A DNA stretch of 64,000 nt from Chromobacterium sp. ATCC 53434 (GTDB lineage: Bacteria > Pseudomonadota > Gammaproteobacteria > Burkholderiales > Chromobacteriaceae): positions 2,418,001 to 2,482,000 of the forward strand of contig NZ_CP025429.1 of NCBI RefSeq assembly GCF_002848345.1. The letters are read 5' to 3'. The notes under the pieces are model-generated. The model did no database searches and was not told the origin of the DNA. It saw only the letters and a list, made by a program, of their open reading frames with translations. Positions 27,453-37,436 of the stretch are shown here, in pieces (the first letter of the stretch is position 1; each line of letters opens with the position of its first letter). The position numbers and the translations under genes are program-made.

Positions 27453-27713
27453 CTATCCCCTGGCCAGCGCCAACCGCATCACTTCGCGGCCGAAGCCCAG
27501 CAGGGTCTCTCCGTACCAGCCGGACAAGAGGAACAGGCACAGGCTGACGCCGAACAGCTTGATGCCGAACGGCAGCGTCTGTTCCTGCAATTGGGTGACG
27601 GTCTGGAACAGACCGACCAAGAGGCCGATCACGGTGGCGACCACGATGGGCCAGGCCGACATCAGCAGCACCAGATACAGCGCCTTGTTGCCGGCGAAAA
27701 CCAGATCGTTCAT
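27453..27713 (-). CDS. spaQ: SpaQ/SctS export-gate membrane protein
   Basis: The 86-residue product (same length as SpaQ) is a FliQ-type protein with two membrane segments: [21 protein letters not shown] and [15 protein letters not shown]. With SpaP and SpaR it forms the helical core of the export channel. Located between spaP and spaR, as in all SPI-1-type systems. Confidence 0.95.
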   Translation of the reverse strand: MNDLVFAGNKALYLVLLMSAWPIVVATVIGLLVGLFQTVTQLQEQTLPFGIKLFGVSLCLFLLSGWYGETLLGFGREVMRLALARG

Positions 27714-27741
27714 GGCAAACCTTTCATGCTGGGTCCTGGCG

Positions 27742-28401
27742 CTAGGTGGCCAGGTCCAGGTATTGCAGGACCAGGCCCTTGGACAGCAGCGTCCAGCCGT
27801 CCAGCGCGACGAACAGCACCAGCTTGACCGGCACCGATATCGTCACCGGACTCATCATCATCATGCCCAGCGCCAGCAACACGCTGGAGATCACCAGATC
27901 GACGACGACGAAGGGCAGGTAAAGATAAAAGCCTATCTTGAACGCGCTCTTGATCTCGCTGAGCGCGTAGGCCGGCAGCAACGCGAAGATCGACGGTTCC
28001 TCGTCGGCCGCCGCCTCGCCGGTCTCGCGCTCGGTCCGCTGCGTCTGCGCCTTCTCGAAGAAGCTCACCAGATCGGGATCGGAATATTTCTTCAAATAGC
28101 CGCGGTAGCCGTCCAGACCGCTTTCGACGAAGCCACTGACGGCCTCGACGCTGCTGAAACTGACCTGCTCCTGCTGGTAGTAGCTGTAGGCCTGCTGCGC
28201 GACCGGCATCATCACGAACATCGACAGCATCAGCGCGATGCCGTTGAGCGTCATATTGGACGGCACCTGCTGCAGCCCCAGCGCGTTGCGCACCATGACG
28301 AAGACGATGGAGAACTTGACGAAGCAGGTGCCGGACGCGATCAGGAACGGCAGCAGCGTCGAAAACGCCAGCAGCGCGATCAGCGAAATATCATTCGACA
28401 T
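27742..28401 (-). CDS. spaP: SpaP/SctR export-gate membrane protein
   Basis: The 219-residue product is the FliP-type gate protein: an N-terminal hydrophobic segment, [27 protein letters not shown], a periplasmic middle, and the [18 protein letters not shown] family signature. Length fits SpaP (224). The start ATG 28401 lies inside the end of spaO (11-base overlap), which implies coupled translation. Confidence 0.95.
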   Translation of the reverse strand: MSNDISLIALLAFSTLLPFLIASGTCFVKFSIVFVMVRNALGLQQVPSNMTLNGIALMLSMFVMMPVAQQAYSYYQQEQVSFSSVEAVSGFVESGLDGYRGYLKKYSDPDLVSFFEKAQTQRTERETGEAAADEEPSIFALLPAYALSEIKSAFKIGFYLYLPFVVVDLVISSVLLALGMMMMSPVTISVPVKLVLFVALDGWTLLSKGLVLQYLDLAT

Positions 28402-29284
28402 CGTCCAGCCCGCCCCGCCACTGCGCCAGCTCGACGCCGAGCCGGCCATCCATCTGCACCAGTTCGCCGCGCCCCATCAGGGCGCCGTTGGCGCGCACTT
28501 CGACGCGGCGCTCGGCATCGGGCACCAGCGGCAGCAACTCGCCCTCGCACAGCCGGCGCAGCTCGTCCAGCGTCACGCAGCTTTGCTGCAGCACGAACTC
28601 CAGCCGCACCGGCAACTGGCCCATTCCATCCAGCGGCCGCTGTTCCCGCGCCGCCTCCTCTTCATTGCGCCATTCCATGACGATTCCTTCCTCAATGCAT
28701 CGATAATGTCCGATCGCGCGGCCGTTGCAGCGCACGTCGGCGCTGGTTTCGGCGATCAGCAGCACGTCGCCGGCGCGCACGGTGGCCAGCAGCGCCAGGC
28801 TGATGTCGCTGGCGCCGGCGATGAAGCTCAGCGGCAGCGGCAGGCCGTCCAGCGCGTCGGCGCCGGCGTCCGGCATCGGCTCGGGCGCCCGCTCCAGCCA
28901 TACCGCGCCCTGGGCGGTCTGCGCCTGCAGCAACGGCCGCCGCGGCAGCTCGCCGGCGTCGCTCAGCGCGCCCACCCGCAGCCGCCCTTCGCCCATCTCC
29001 GGCATCGGCCACGTCAGCGGCGCCTCGCAGGCCGCGATCAAACGGGCCGCCTGCTCGTCGCCGCCGGCGGCGCTGGCCAGCACCGCCAGATCCGGCGCCA
29101 TGCTTTCCAGCCAGGCCCGCGGCTCCAGCCAGCCGCGCCAGCGGCCGGCCCCGTCCGCCACTTCCAGCCAGCGGCCGGCCTGCGGCGGATAGGCCATTTC
29201 GGCCTGCCAGCCCTGGGCCGCCCAGGCTGCCGCGACGCGGCGCAGCGCATGGTCGCGGCTATCCAGTCGCCTCAGTTTCAGCAT
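28391..29284 (-). CDS. spaO: SpaO/SctQ sorting-platform protein
   Basis: The 297-residue product is the C-ring-like sorting platform protein. Its C-terminal 80 residues (LPVRLEFVLQQSCVTLDELRRLCEGELLPL and GRGELVQMDGRLGVEL) form the SPOA domain conserved with FliN. In Salmonella a short internal product of SpaO is also made; here an in-frame internal Met occurs before the SPOA region but I cannot tell whether it is used. Its start overlaps the invJ/spaN stop by 1 base. Confidence 0.93.
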   Translation of the reverse strand: MLKLRRLDSRDHALRRVAAAWAAQGWQAEMAYPPQAGRWLEVADGAGRWRGWLEPRAWLESMAPDLAVLASAAGGDEQAARLIAACEAPLTWPMPEMGEGRLRVGALSDAGELPRRPLLQAQTAQGAVWLERAPEPMPDAGADALDGLPLPLSFIAGASDISLALLATVRAGDVLLIAETSADVRCNGRAIGHYRCIEEGIVMEWRNEEEAAREQRPLDGMGQLPVRLEFVLQQSCVTLDELRRLCEGELLPLVPDAERRVEVRANGALMGRGELVQMDGRLGVELAQWRGGLDDVE

Positions 29285-30303
29285 CAGGCCTCCTCTTCCT
29301 CGTCATGCTGCCGGCGTTGATCCCGCCCGCCGCCGTCTCGGCCGTCCCCGGCCAGATTCCATTGCTGCGGATTGCCGCTCTGCCACTGTTCGCTCAAGCG
29401 CTGCTGCACCAGATTGTCCGACGGCTGCAGCGTCAACTGCGTCGCCCCTGGCGAAGCCTGCACGGTGACGGCATGGCCGGCGCCCCAGCTCTGGAAGCGG
29501 TAGGTCAGGCCGGAGGCTTCCGGCGCCGGGGCCGTTTGCGGCGCGGCCGGCGCAGGCTGGGACTGCGGCTTCGCCTGGCGCGGCGCCTCGGCCGGAAGCG
29601 GCGGCGCGTCGACTCTGGCCGCCTCCGCGCGCACCGGCGCGGCCGCCTGCCCGGCCGGCGCCGCGTCCGTCTCCGGCTTGCGCGGCGGGCGGGCGGGCGC
29701 CGGCGCCGTTTCGCCCGCCTGCGGCGCGGTCGCGCGCAGATGCTCGCGCAACAACGGTTCCAGGCCTTCCCGCTGTTGCGGCCAGGCCGGCTGCGCCTCT
29801 GTGCGCGGCTCGGCCGCCGCCGGCGCAGGCGAATGCCCCGCCGGCTTCGCCTTGTCGCGCGCCGGCGTCGATATCGGCATCGTTTCCGCCGCGGTGGCGG
29901 CCACCACCTCTTGCAGCCGAAGCGGCAGACGCGCCGCGCCGGACGCCGCATGCGGCGCCGGCATCGACAGCGCGCTTGCGCCGGACTGCCCCCGCCGGCC
30001 ATCGTCTCGATGCGCCAGACCAGCGGCCTTGCCCACCTCGCCGCGCTGCTGCGCCGGCGTTTCGCCGGCGCGCCGGCCTCCCTGCTTCAGGCGGAGCGCC
30101 GCCGGCAGCGGCGCCTGCCATGGCCATGCCGTCGGCGGCATGGCCGGCTCCGCGCCCTGTTCGTCGCCGCCCTTGCGCTCGTCGCGCGACGGCTTGGCCT
30201 CCAGGCGGCCAGCCTCGCGCTCGAAAGCCTCCTCCACGCCAGCCGTCTCGATTTGCTGCGTCGGCGCCGCCGCCGCAGTCGTTGTCGGGATCACCACGTC
30301 CAT
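29284..30303 (-). CDS. invJ: SpaN/InvJ needle-length regulator (SctP)
   Basis: The 339-residue product is in the invJ position and matches its length (336). It is rich in Ala, Pro, Arg and Gln with little predicted fold through residues 1-240, as expected of a secreted molecular ruler, and ends with a compact segment with LTYRFQSWGAGHAVTVQ and TQLTLQPSDNLVQQRLSEQW, matching the SpaN substrate-switch domain. Start ATG 30303, GGAGG 7 bases upstream. It overlaps invI by 13 bases. Confidence 0.88.
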   Translation of the reverse strand: MDVVIPTTTAAAAPTQQIETAGVEEAFEREAGRLEAKPSRDERKGGDEQGAEPAMPPTAWPWQAPLPAALRLKQGGRRAGETPAQQRGEVGKAAGLAHRDDGRRGQSGASALSMPAPHAASGAARLPLRLQEVVAATAAETMPISTPARDKAKPAGHSPAPAAAEPRTEAQPAWPQQREGLEPLLREHLRATAPQAGETAPAPARPPRKPETDAAPAGQAAAPVRAEAARVDAPPLPAEAPRQAKPQSQPAPAAPQTAPAPEASGLTYRFQSWGAGHAVTVQASPGATQLTLQPSDNLVQQRLSEQWQSGNPQQWNLAGDGRDGGGRDQRRQHDEEEEA

Positions 30304-30746
30304 ATCCTTGCCTCCTCCTGTTCGGCCTCCTCGCGGCGCAAGCGCGACAGGCGCTCGCGCCGGCGCTGCAGCCGCGCCCAACGCTGGTATTTGTCTTCCT
30401 TGCGCAGCCAACGGCTGCGCGTCTCGGCTTCCTCGGCGCGCAGCTGTTCCAGCCGCTGCCGTTGCACCCCAAGCTCTCCGTCCTGCAGGTCCAGATTCTG
30501 CAATTGGCGGCGCAGCACCGCCTGCCGGCGCTGCAAGGCGAACAGGCCGCCCCGGTCGAATACCGTTCCTTGCGGCCGCTGCGCCTGCAATAGTTGGCGC
30601 AGGCCATGCCGCTGGCCGGCGATGTCGTCCTGCTCGCGCCGCAAGTCCTCGTCCTCGCGCGCCAGCCTGGCCAGCGCCTGTTCGCTGCGGCGCTGCGCCG
30701 CCCGACAGCGGCCCAGCAAGGCGTCCAACCTAGCCCGCAAGCTCAT
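30291..30746 (-). CDS. invI: InvI/SpaM central stalk protein (SctO)
   Basis: The 151-residue product is the FliJ-like stalk that couples the ATPase to the export gate. It is almost entirely a charged alpha-helical hairpin ([21 protein letters not shown] and later [21 protein letters not shown]). Length fits InvI (147). It overlaps the invC stop by 17 bases. Confidence 0.88.
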   Translation of the reverse strand: MSLRARLDALLGRCRAAQRRSEQALARLAREDEDLRREQDDIAGQRHGLRQLLQAQRPQGTVFDRGGLFALQRRQAVLRRQLQNLDLQDGELGVQRQRLEQLRAEEAETRSRWLRKEDKYQRWARLQRRRERLSRLRREEAEQEEARIWTW

Positions 30747-32019
30747 CGAGCGCCCTCAGCGTGCCCTCCAGCGGCGCGTCCTCGTCCATCCGCTGGCGCA
30801 ACCAGCGCAGCAGCGGCTCGCGCCGCCGCATCGCGTCGTCGTTGTCGGCGTTGTCGCCGGGCCGGTATTCGCCCAGGTCGATGAAGACCTGCAACTCCTC
30901 CAGGCGCGCCAGCAGGCCCCGCGCGGCGGCGGCGGCGCGTTGCTGCCCGGCGCCGGTCACCTGGCCCGCCACCCGGCTGGCGCTTCTGAGCACGTCTATC
31001 GCCGGGTAATGTCCCTGTCCGGCCAGCTTGCGGCTCAGATAGATGTGGCCGTCCAGAATGGAGCGGATCTCGTCGGCCATCGGGTCCGGCTCGTCGTCGC
31101 TTTCCAACAGCACCGTGTAGAAGGCGGTGATGCTGCCGGCGCCGGTGGCGCCGGGACGCTCCAGCAATCGCGGCAGACTGTCGAACACCGAGGCCGGGTA
31201 GCCGCGCCGCGCCGGCGGCTCGCCGGCCGACAGCGCCACGTCGCGCAAGGCGCGGGCGTAGCGGGTCATCGAATCGACGAACAGCACCACCTTCTTGCCC
31301 TGGTCGCGGAAATACTCGGCCACCGTAGTAGCCAGCAGCGCGGCGTTGCAGCGGTCCACCGAGGCGAAGTCCGAGGTGGCGTACACCAGCACGCAGCGAT
31401 CGCGCTTGTCCGAGCCGCGCAGCGCCTCGACGAATTCGGTGACTTCGCGGCCGCGCTCGCCGATCAGGCCGACGACGAAAACGTCGGCGTCGGCCCGCTC
31501 GATCAGCATGTGCATCAGCATGGTCTTGCCGCAGCCGGCGGAGGCGAAGATGCCGACGCGCTGGCCGACGCCGCAAGCCAGCAAGCCGTCTATCGCCCGG
31601 ACGCCGGTGGCCAGCGGCTCGCGCACGCCGACGCGGCTGGCGTAAGGCGGCGGGTCGGCGTCTATGCCGCGCGCCTCGCCGCCGACGCCGGCCGCCGGCG
31701 CCAGCCGCTCGACGACCCGTCCGGTCGGATCGAGCACCGCCCCCAGCGTGTCCGCTCCCACCCAGGCCGACAGCGTCTGCCCGGTCGGCTGCAGCACCGC
31801 GTCGCGCGACAGGCCGCGGGCATTGCCGATCAGGCTCAGCACCGCGCGCTCGCCATGCAGGCCGACCACCTGGGCGCGCGCCACGGCCTCGCGCTCGCGC
31901 CAGCCGGCGCGAATCTCGCACAACTCGCCGATCGCGACGCCTGGCAGCGAGGCTTCCAGAATCGGACCGCTCAGCTTGTGCGGGCTGGCCAGACGGCGCA
32001 GCAGCCGCGGCGGCTTCAT
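30730..32019 (-). CDS. invC: InvC/SpaL T3SS ATPase (SctN)
   Basis: The 429-residue product is the F1-type ATPase that unfolds and releases substrates. It shows the Walker A loop FASAGCGKT near residue 155, the [13 protein letters not shown] strand after it and the [13 protein letters not shown] and [14 protein letters not shown] stretches of the family. The N-terminus ([11 protein letters not shown]) closely follows InvC. The ATG at 32019 overlaps the invB stop by 4 bases (ATGA). Length equals InvC (431). Confidence 0.96.
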   Translation of the reverse strand: MKPPRLLRRLASPHKLSGPILEASLPGVAIGELCEIRAGWREREAVARAQVVGLHGERAVLSLIGNARGLSRDAVLQPTGQTLSAWVGADTLGAVLDPTGRVVERLAPAAGVGGEARGIDADPPPYASRVGVREPLATGVRAIDGLLACGVGQRVGIFASAGCGKTMLMHMLIERADADVFVVGLIGERGREVTEFVEALRGSDKRDRCVLVYATSDFASVDRCNAALLATTVAEYFRDQGKKVVLFVDSMTRYARALRDVALSAGEPPARRGYPASVFDSLPRLLERPGATGAGSITAFYTVLLESDDEPDPMADEIRSILDGHIYLSRKLAGQGHYPAIDVLRSASRVAGQVTGAGQQRAAAAARGLLARLEELQVFIDLGEYRPGDNADNDDAMRRREPLLRWLRQRMDEDAPLEGTLRALDELAG

Positions 32020-32423
32020 CTGAGCACCGTCCCGCAGAAGCGTTCCAGGCTGTCGAAGAAGCCGTTCAGCGCCTCGGAAAAGCGCTTGCCGTCGGCCAGG
32101 CTGGCCGGGTCCAACAGCGCCTTCAGTTCCAGCGCGCCGTCGGCGCGCGCCAACTGCAGCTGGCCGCCGCGCGCATAGCCGCAGCCGTCCAGCAAGGCGT
32201 TCAACAGTTCGGGCGCGCGCTGCGCCAGCGCCTCGTCGCCATGCTCGGTCAGCCGCGCCCACAGCCAGACCTCGTCGCCGTCTGCGGCGACATGGATGCT
32301 GGGCAGATCATGCAGATCCAGCGCGATGGTGGAATGGCCGTCCAGCTCGCCGAGCAGGCTGGGGTCGCAGCCGCTTTCCTGCAGCGCCGAGCGGACCAGT
32401 TGGGCGATATCCAGTGCGAACAT
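32016..32423 (-). CDS. invB: InvB/SpaK effector chaperone
   Basis: The 135-residue product is a class I T3SS chaperone (same length as InvB) with the typical alpha-beta layout: [32 protein letters not shown], acidic overall. In Salmonella InvB serves SipA and the Sop effectors. It is encoded between invA and invC as in SPI-1, with ATGA coupling to invC. Confidence 0.93.
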   Translation of the reverse strand: MFALDIAQLVRSALQESGCDPSLLGELDGHSTIALDLHDLPSIHVAADGDEVWLWARLTEHGDEALAQRAPELLNALLDGCGYARGGQLQLARADGALELKALLDPASLADGKRFSEALNGFFDSLERFCGTVLR

Positions 32424-32438
32424 AAGCTTGCGTCCTCG

Positions 32439-34505
32439 TCAGATGGTTTTGATCACGTTGACCGACACGCTGTCGGTAATTTCGCCGAAGGACACCACTT
32501 CCAGTTCGCGGAAGCGGGTCTCGACCAGTTTCTTGATGAAGCGGCGCACGTCGACCGAGGCGAGCAGCACCATGTCCTTGTAGGCGACGCCCACGTTGTC
32601 CAGGCCCAGCGCGAACAGGTCCATCAGTTCGTCCGACGCCGCCGGCTCCAGATTGAGGAAGGCGCCGGCCGAGGTCTGGCGTATGCCCTTGCGCACCATG
32701 TCCTCGACCTCGGCCGAGATCATCACCGCCCGCAATTCGCCGCCGCCGGCGAATTTGTGGCAGATGTAGCGCGCCAGCGCGCCGCGCACATGCTCGACCA
32801 GGCTGATCACGTCCTTCTCGCGCGGCGCCCACAGCGCCAGCGCCTCCATCACCAGCTTCATATTGCGCACCGAGATGCGCTCGGCCAGCAGCCGTTGCAG
32901 CACTTCGGCGATGCGCTGCACGGTGGCGTGGCGCAGCACTTCCTTCAAAAGATCCGGGTATTTGTTCTCCAGCTGGTCCAGCATGTGCTTGGTTTCCTGG
33001 ACGCCGAAGTATTCGTTGACGTGGCGCGCCAGCAGCGCCGCCAGACAGTGGTAAAGCTCGTCCAGCGCCGGGCGCAGCTGGTAGCCCAGCGCGGTCAGCC
33101 GCTCGGCCTGCTCCGGCCGGGCCCAGGCGCAGCGGCTGCCGGCGTGGCTGCTCCATTGCAGCTCGATGTCCAGCGCCTCCAGCTCGTCGGAAGGATTGAC
33201 CACCCGCATCAGGTCGAAGCGGATCGAGAACACGTCGGCGCGGATTTCGTTGATCAGCAGCGCCACGCGGTCGTCTTCCAGACCGTCGCCGTCGCGCAGC
33301 AGCATGTCCGGCAGCCGCACGCCGTAGTCGATGAAAAACTGGCTGCGCAGCCGCTCGGCCAGCTGCGCTTTTTCCAGCGCCGCGCGGCGATTCTTCGGCA
33401 CCAGCAGGATTAGCGGCACCGTTTCCGCCGCCACTTTGTCCAGGTCGCCGATCAGGCCCAGCGAGCTGTCGGCGGCGCGCGCCGCCTCGGACGCGCCGCT
33501 CCCGCCCTTCGCCGGCGCCGCCGCGCCCGGCGCGGCCTTGCCGCGGGCGACGCGTCGCTTGTAATAAAACAGGCCGCCCAGCGCCCCGGCCAGGATCAGG
33601 AACACGATCAGCGGAAAGCCGGGCAGCATGCCCACCGCCAGCGCCAGCACCGCCGTCACCACCAGCACGAACGGGTTGCCCAGCAACTGGCTCATGATGT
33701 TGCGGCCCATATTGTCGCCGTCGCCGTTGACGCGGGTGACGATGAAGCCGGCGCTGATCGCGATCAGCAGGGCCGGAATCTGCGCGACCAGGCCGTCGCC
33801 TATGGTCAGCATGGTATAGGTCGACAGCGCGGTGGACAGGTCCATGCCGTGCTGGGTCATGCCGACGGAGATGCCGCCGATGAAGTTGACGAAGATGATG
33901 ATGATGCCGGCGATGGCGTCGCCCTTGATGAACTTCATCGCGCCGTCGAAGGAGCCGTACAGCTGGCTCTCGCGCTCCAGCACGCTGCGGCGCTCGCGCG
34001 CGCCGTCGGCGTCGATGATGCCGGCCTTCAGATCGGCGTCTATGCTCATCTGCTTGCCCGGCATGCCATCCAGCGAGAAGCGCGCCGCCACTTCGGCCAC
34101 CCGCTCCGAGCCCTTGGTGATCACGATGAACTGGACGATGGTGACGATGGAGAACACCACGAAACCGACCGCCAGGCTGTCGCCGATGACGAACTGGCCG
34201 AAAGTGGCGATGATCTCGCCGGCGTCGGCCTCGATCAGGATCAGCCGGCTGGTGCTGATCGACAGCGCAAGCCGGAACAGCGTGGTGATCAGCAGCACCG
34301 ACGGAAAAGTCGAGAAGCTGAGGATGCGGTCGATGTAGAACGAGCCCATGAATACCAGCACCGCCAGCACGATGTTCAGGCCGATCAGGAAGTCCACCAG
34401 ATAGGTGGGCAGCGGAATGATCAGCATCGCGATGATCATCACCATCAGCAGCAGGATCAGCAATTCCGGGCGCGAGCGCGCGCCATTGAGCAGGGAGTTG
34501 AGCAC
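32439..34505 (-). CDS. invA: InvA/SctV export-gate protein
   Basis: The 688-residue product (InvA 685) is the large export-gate component that forms a nonamer ring. The first 330 residues carry about eight membrane segments with the FHIPEP-type region LSISTSRLILIEADAGEIIATFGQFVIGD; the rest is the cytoplasmic domain (DLDKVAAETVPLILLVPK onward). Its ATG at 34505 is preceded by a 102-base non-coding stretch with two terminator-like hairpins, which is unusual inside an inv operon. It continues into invB after 15 bases. Confidence 0.96.
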   Translation of the reverse strand: MLNSLLNGARSRPELLILLLMVMIIAMLIIPLPTYLVDFLIGLNIVLAVLVFMGSFYIDRILSFSTFPSVLLITTLFRLALSISTSRLILIEADAGEIIATFGQFVIGDSLAVGFVVFSIVTIVQFIVITKGSERVAEVAARFSLDGMPGKQMSIDADLKAGIIDADGARERRSVLERESQLYGSFDGAMKFIKGDAIAGIIIIFVNFIGGISVGMTQHGMDLSTALSTYTMLTIGDGLVAQIPALLIAISAGFIVTRVNGDGDNMGRNIMSQLLGNPFVLVVTAVLALAVGMLPGFPLIVFLILAGALGGLFYYKRRVARGKAAPGAAAPAKGGSGASEAARAADSSLGLIGDLDKVAAETVPLILLVPKNRRAALEKAQLAERLRSQFFIDYGVRLPDMLLRDGDGLEDDRVALLINEIRADVFSIRFDLMRVVNPSDELEALDIELQWSSHAGSRCAWARPEQAERLTALGYQLRPALDELYHCLAALLARHVNEYFGVQETKHMLDQLENKYPDLLKEVLRHATVQRIAEVLQRLLAERISVRNMKLVMEALALWAPREKDVISLVEHVRGALARYICHKFAGGGELRAVMISAEVEDMVRKGIRQTSAGAFLNLEPAASDELMDLFALGLDNVGVAYKDMVLLASVDVRRFIKKLVETRFRELEVVSFGEITDSVSVNVIKTI

Positions 34506-34525
34506 CTGTGATTCGTCCAGTCAAA

Positions 34526-34547
34526 ACCGGCGCGGCCCGCGCCGGGG
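34526..34547 (-). terminator. Terminator-like hairpin 2 between invE and invA
   Basis: An 8-bp GC stem (CCGGCGCG with CGCGCCGG, loop of 3) is followed on the minus strand by TTTTGA. It lies 20 bases before the invA start codon and just downstream of a larger hairpin, so it could limit transcription into invA. Confidence 0.5.
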
Positions 34548-34560
34548 TTCAGGGAAAACG

Positions 34561-34595
34561 GCCATCCAAACCGCGCCGGGCGCGGCTTGGATGGC
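34561..34595 (-). terminator. Terminator-like hairpin 1 between invE and invA
   Basis: A 17-bp stem (34561-34577 with 34579-34595) closes perfectly only in the minus-strand RNA, where its one non-Watson-Crick position is a G-U pair; in plus-strand RNA it would be A-C. It is followed by CGTTTTCC. This supports a function in inv-operon transcripts, as an attenuator or RNA-processing site. Confidence 0.55.
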
Positions 34596-34607
34596 GGCTC
34601 TCGCTTA

Positions 34608-35723
34608 TCAGCTTTCCCGCCGCCTCTCCGCCAGCTCGTGGCGGTAGGCGACGGCGGCCATGTCGCGCAGCGCCTCCAGCAAGGCCGGCTGCCAGGACTC
34701 GTCCAGGAAGAGCCGCGGCGACAGCGCCTTGCAGGCCTGGTAGACCAGTTGCAGCAGCGAGGAATGCTCGGCGTGGCGGCTGAGCAGCGCCTCGGCGCCG
34801 ACCGTGTCGGCCAGCAGCGCGTCGACCTGCTCGGGCTGTTGCAGCAGGCCCAGCATCAGCAGCAGCCAGCCGCCCTCGTCCGGATTGAAGCGGCGCGCCA
34901 GCGGGTCGGCCAGCAAGCGGCCGACGAACTGGCTGTCGGCCGAACGCAGCAGCTTCAGCTGGGTCAGCCGTCCCAGCAGCAGGCCGAACTCCAGCCGCGA
35001 GCAGCTCGGGTCCTGGGCGTCGATATCGGCCAGCAGGGCGCCCTCGATAAAGTCCAGCACCGCGGCGCGGCGCCGCAGGCCGTAGCTGGCCACCCAGTCG
35101 GCGTAGACGTCGGCCTCGGCGGCGTCGCTCTCCAGGAACTGGCGGTAGCTGGCGCGCAGCAGGCCGGGGCTGAGGTCCAGCGCCTTGCCGAACAACCGCG
35201 CCTTCAAGGCGCAATTGATGCCGGCCTTCAGCTGCTTGGGCTCGGCCTCCTCCTCCACCTGCGTCAACAGCGCCTGCAAGCGCTTGCGCACCACCTCGTC
35301 CAGCTGGCGGCGGCGCAGCAGCTCGCGCAGCACCAGCACCAGATCGCTGGCGTCCGGGAACAGCGCGCGCGCCTGACGCAGCAACTCCTCCGCCGACACC
35401 CCGTGCATCTTGGCGACCTGGATGATGCGTTGCGCCTTGGGCAAGGTCTCGTCGTCCAGCACCCGCTCGAAGCTGTCGGCCAGATGGCCCAGCTTCTTGT
35501 CATAGTCGCGGCGGTTGCGGAACTGGGTCAGCACCGCCGACATTTCGTCGGTAGACTGGACGAAGCGCTGCACCTCGGCCGCCGGACTGGCGTCGTCCGC
35601 CTGCTGCGCCTCGGTCTGCCTGGCCTCGCTCTGGCGTTGCGCGTCCTTCTGCGCATCCCTGCCCATCTGCTTATGCGAGCGCAAACCCATGCTGAACGAG
35701 GCGGCTCGCGGACCGATATCCAT
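34608..35723 (-). CDS. invE: InvE/SctW gatekeeper
   Basis: The 371-residue product (InvE 372) is the gatekeeper that holds back effector secretion until the translocators are out. It is helical throughout with the family stretch [31 protein letters not shown] and ends in [27 protein letters not shown]. It follows invG by 6 bases and is the last gene before the non-coding gap with hairpins. Confidence 0.93.
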   Translation of the reverse strand: MDIGPRAASFSMGLRSHKQMGRDAQKDAQRQSEARQTEAQQADDASPAAEVQRFVQSTDEMSAVLTQFRNRRDYDKKLGHLADSFERVLDDETLPKAQRIIQVAKMHGVSAEELLRQARALFPDASDLVLVLRELLRRRQLDEVVRKRLQALLTQVEEEAEPKQLKAGINCALKARLFGKALDLSPGLLRASYRQFLESDAAEADVYADWVASYGLRRRAAVLDFIEGALLADIDAQDPSCSRLEFGLLLGRLTQLKLLRSADSQFVGRLLADPLARRFNPDEGGWLLLMLGLLQQPEQVDALLADTVGAEALLSRHAEHSSLLQLVYQACKALSPRLFLDESWQPALLEALRDMAAVAYRHELAERRRES

Positions 35724-35729
35724 CGCCGC

Positions 35730-37436
35730 CTACCCGCCGGACCGCTGCTCGCGGTCCAGATAGTCGCGCACCCATTGCTGCAGCGAATCGGTCTCGATGC
35801 CGCCGCGGCGCGCCAGGTCGGCCGCCAGATCGCTGGCGTCCGGCGTCAGCGGCTCGTCTATCTCGCGCGGCTGGATCAGGAAGACGCGCACCGTGTTGCT
35901 CTGGCTGTCGCGGTGATAGCGAAACAGGCCGCCCACCAGCGGCAGATCGCCCAGCAGCGGCACCTTGGCCTGGCTGCGGTCGCTGGCGTCGCGGGTGTAG
36001 CCGCCTATCAGCAGGCTCTTGCCCTGCGGCACGCGCGCCACCGTGCTGATGCGGGTGCGGCCCACTTCGGGCAGTCCGGCGTCCTTGTTATCTTCCTTGT
36101 AGTCCGGCGCGCGCGTCTCGCGGCCGTCCTCGATGTTCAGCGACATCTCGATCTGGCCGTCGGCGGCGAAGCGCGGCAGCACGCTGACCAGCGTGCCGTA
36201 GGTGACGTGCTGCAGATCGACGCTGCGCTCGCCGACCAGCTTGGCGTAGAAGGTGCGGTTGTTGTCGAAGATGGCCGGCACGTTTTCCTGGGTCAGCACC
36301 ACCGGCCGCGACACCACATTCGCCTTGTCCTTGCGCGACAGCGCCATCACCGAGGCGAGAAAGCGGGTGCCGTCCAGCGTGCTCAACGAGCCGGCCTGGT
36401 TCAGCGCCACGCCTATCTTGTTGCCGACGGTGACGCTGCCGCTCCAGCTGACGCCGAGCTGGTCCAGATCTTCCTTTTGCAGGTCTATGATCCACAGCGA
36501 CAGCTCGACATGGCGCTTGGCCACGTCCAGCGCCTGCGCCAGATTCTCGATGAAGCGCACCTGCTCGGCGCTGCCCTTGACCAACAGGCTGTTGGTGTCC
36601 GGATAGGCGATCACCCGGATGTCGCCGGCCGCGCCGTCCTGCTTCAGCGCCTCGGGCAGGCTGAGCCTCGCCTGGTACGGCGACGTCTTGGCCTCGCCGG
36701 GCGAGAAGTCCGGCATCGCCGGAATGTCGCCGCGCCGCTCCGGCGGCGCGCCTGCGACCTTCTGCAACGGTTTCTGCTCGCCTTCGAGCAACTTCTCTAT
36801 CACCGTCGCCATGCCGGGAATGACGATTTTTTGATCGCGCAACTCATAGCTGCGGTCGCTGACGAAGGTGTTGCCCAGCCGGATCACGCCTATCTTCTGC
36901 CGCCCCAGATCCAGGCCGTCGCTCTGCTTGTCCATCATCGCGGCGGCGTTGCTGACCAGGTCGACGAACACCGGCGGGCCGGAGACATAGAAGGTGCCGC
37001 GGCGGGCATCGCCGCGCAGCGGATAGCGCTTGTCGTACAGGCCGGACTTCCTGAGGAAGTCGTTGAAGGCCTGCAAGGTGACATTGCGCAGCGACAGTAC
37101 CGCGCTGCGGGTCTCGCCGGCGTCGTAGACATAGATGGCCTGGCCGTCGTGATACCAGATCAGGCCCAATTGCTGCGCCATTTTCTCCAGCATCGCCTGC
37201 GGATTCGACAGGTCGAACTGGCCGCTGATCTGCTTTCGGGCGGCCAGCTTGCTGACGATGACCGGCTTTTTCAGCCGCGACGACAGCGCGTCGAAAAAGC
37301 CGCGCAGACTGTCCTTGTTGGCGATATAGCCGCTATCGGTGGCAGCCCGCTCCGCGGCGGCGGCGGGCGCCGCCATCAGCGGCGGCGACAATAAGGCGCA
37401 TCCCAGCAGCGATGCGCATAACAGGTGTTTTTTCAT
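35730..37436 (-). CDS. invG: InvG/SctC outer-membrane secretin
   Basis: The 568-residue product (InvG 562) has a signal peptide (hydrophobic residues 5-22), the N0 and N1 domains (KPVIVSKLAARKQISGQFDL and YFVSGPPVF-like FYVSGPPVFVDLVSNAAA), and the secretin core ending in the VPLLGDLPLVGGLFRYH signature of the outer-membrane ring. Its ATG at 37436 overlaps the invF stop by 4 bases, so expression is coupled to the regulator. Confidence 0.96.
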   Translation of the reverse strand: MKKHLLCASLLGCALLSPPLMAAPAAAAERAATDSGYIANKDSLRGFFDALSSRLKKPVIVSKLAARKQISGQFDLSNPQAMLEKMAQQLGLIWYHDGQAIYVYDAGETRSAVLSLRNVTLQAFNDFLRKSGLYDKRYPLRGDARRGTFYVSGPPVFVDLVSNAAAMMDKQSDGLDLGRQKIGVIRLGNTFVSDRSYELRDQKIVIPGMATVIEKLLEGEQKPLQKVAGAPPERRGDIPAMPDFSPGEAKTSPYQARLSLPEALKQDGAAGDIRVIAYPDTNSLLVKGSAEQVRFIENLAQALDVAKRHVELSLWIIDLQKEDLDQLGVSWSGSVTVGNKIGVALNQAGSLSTLDGTRFLASVMALSRKDKANVVSRPVVLTQENVPAIFDNNRTFYAKLVGERSVDLQHVTYGTLVSVLPRFAADGQIEMSLNIEDGRETRAPDYKEDNKDAGLPEVGRTRISTVARVPQGKSLLIGGYTRDASDRSQAKVPLLGDLPLVGGLFRYHRDSQSNTVRVFLIQPREIDEPLTPDASDLAADLARRGGIETDSLQQWVRDYLDREQRSGG

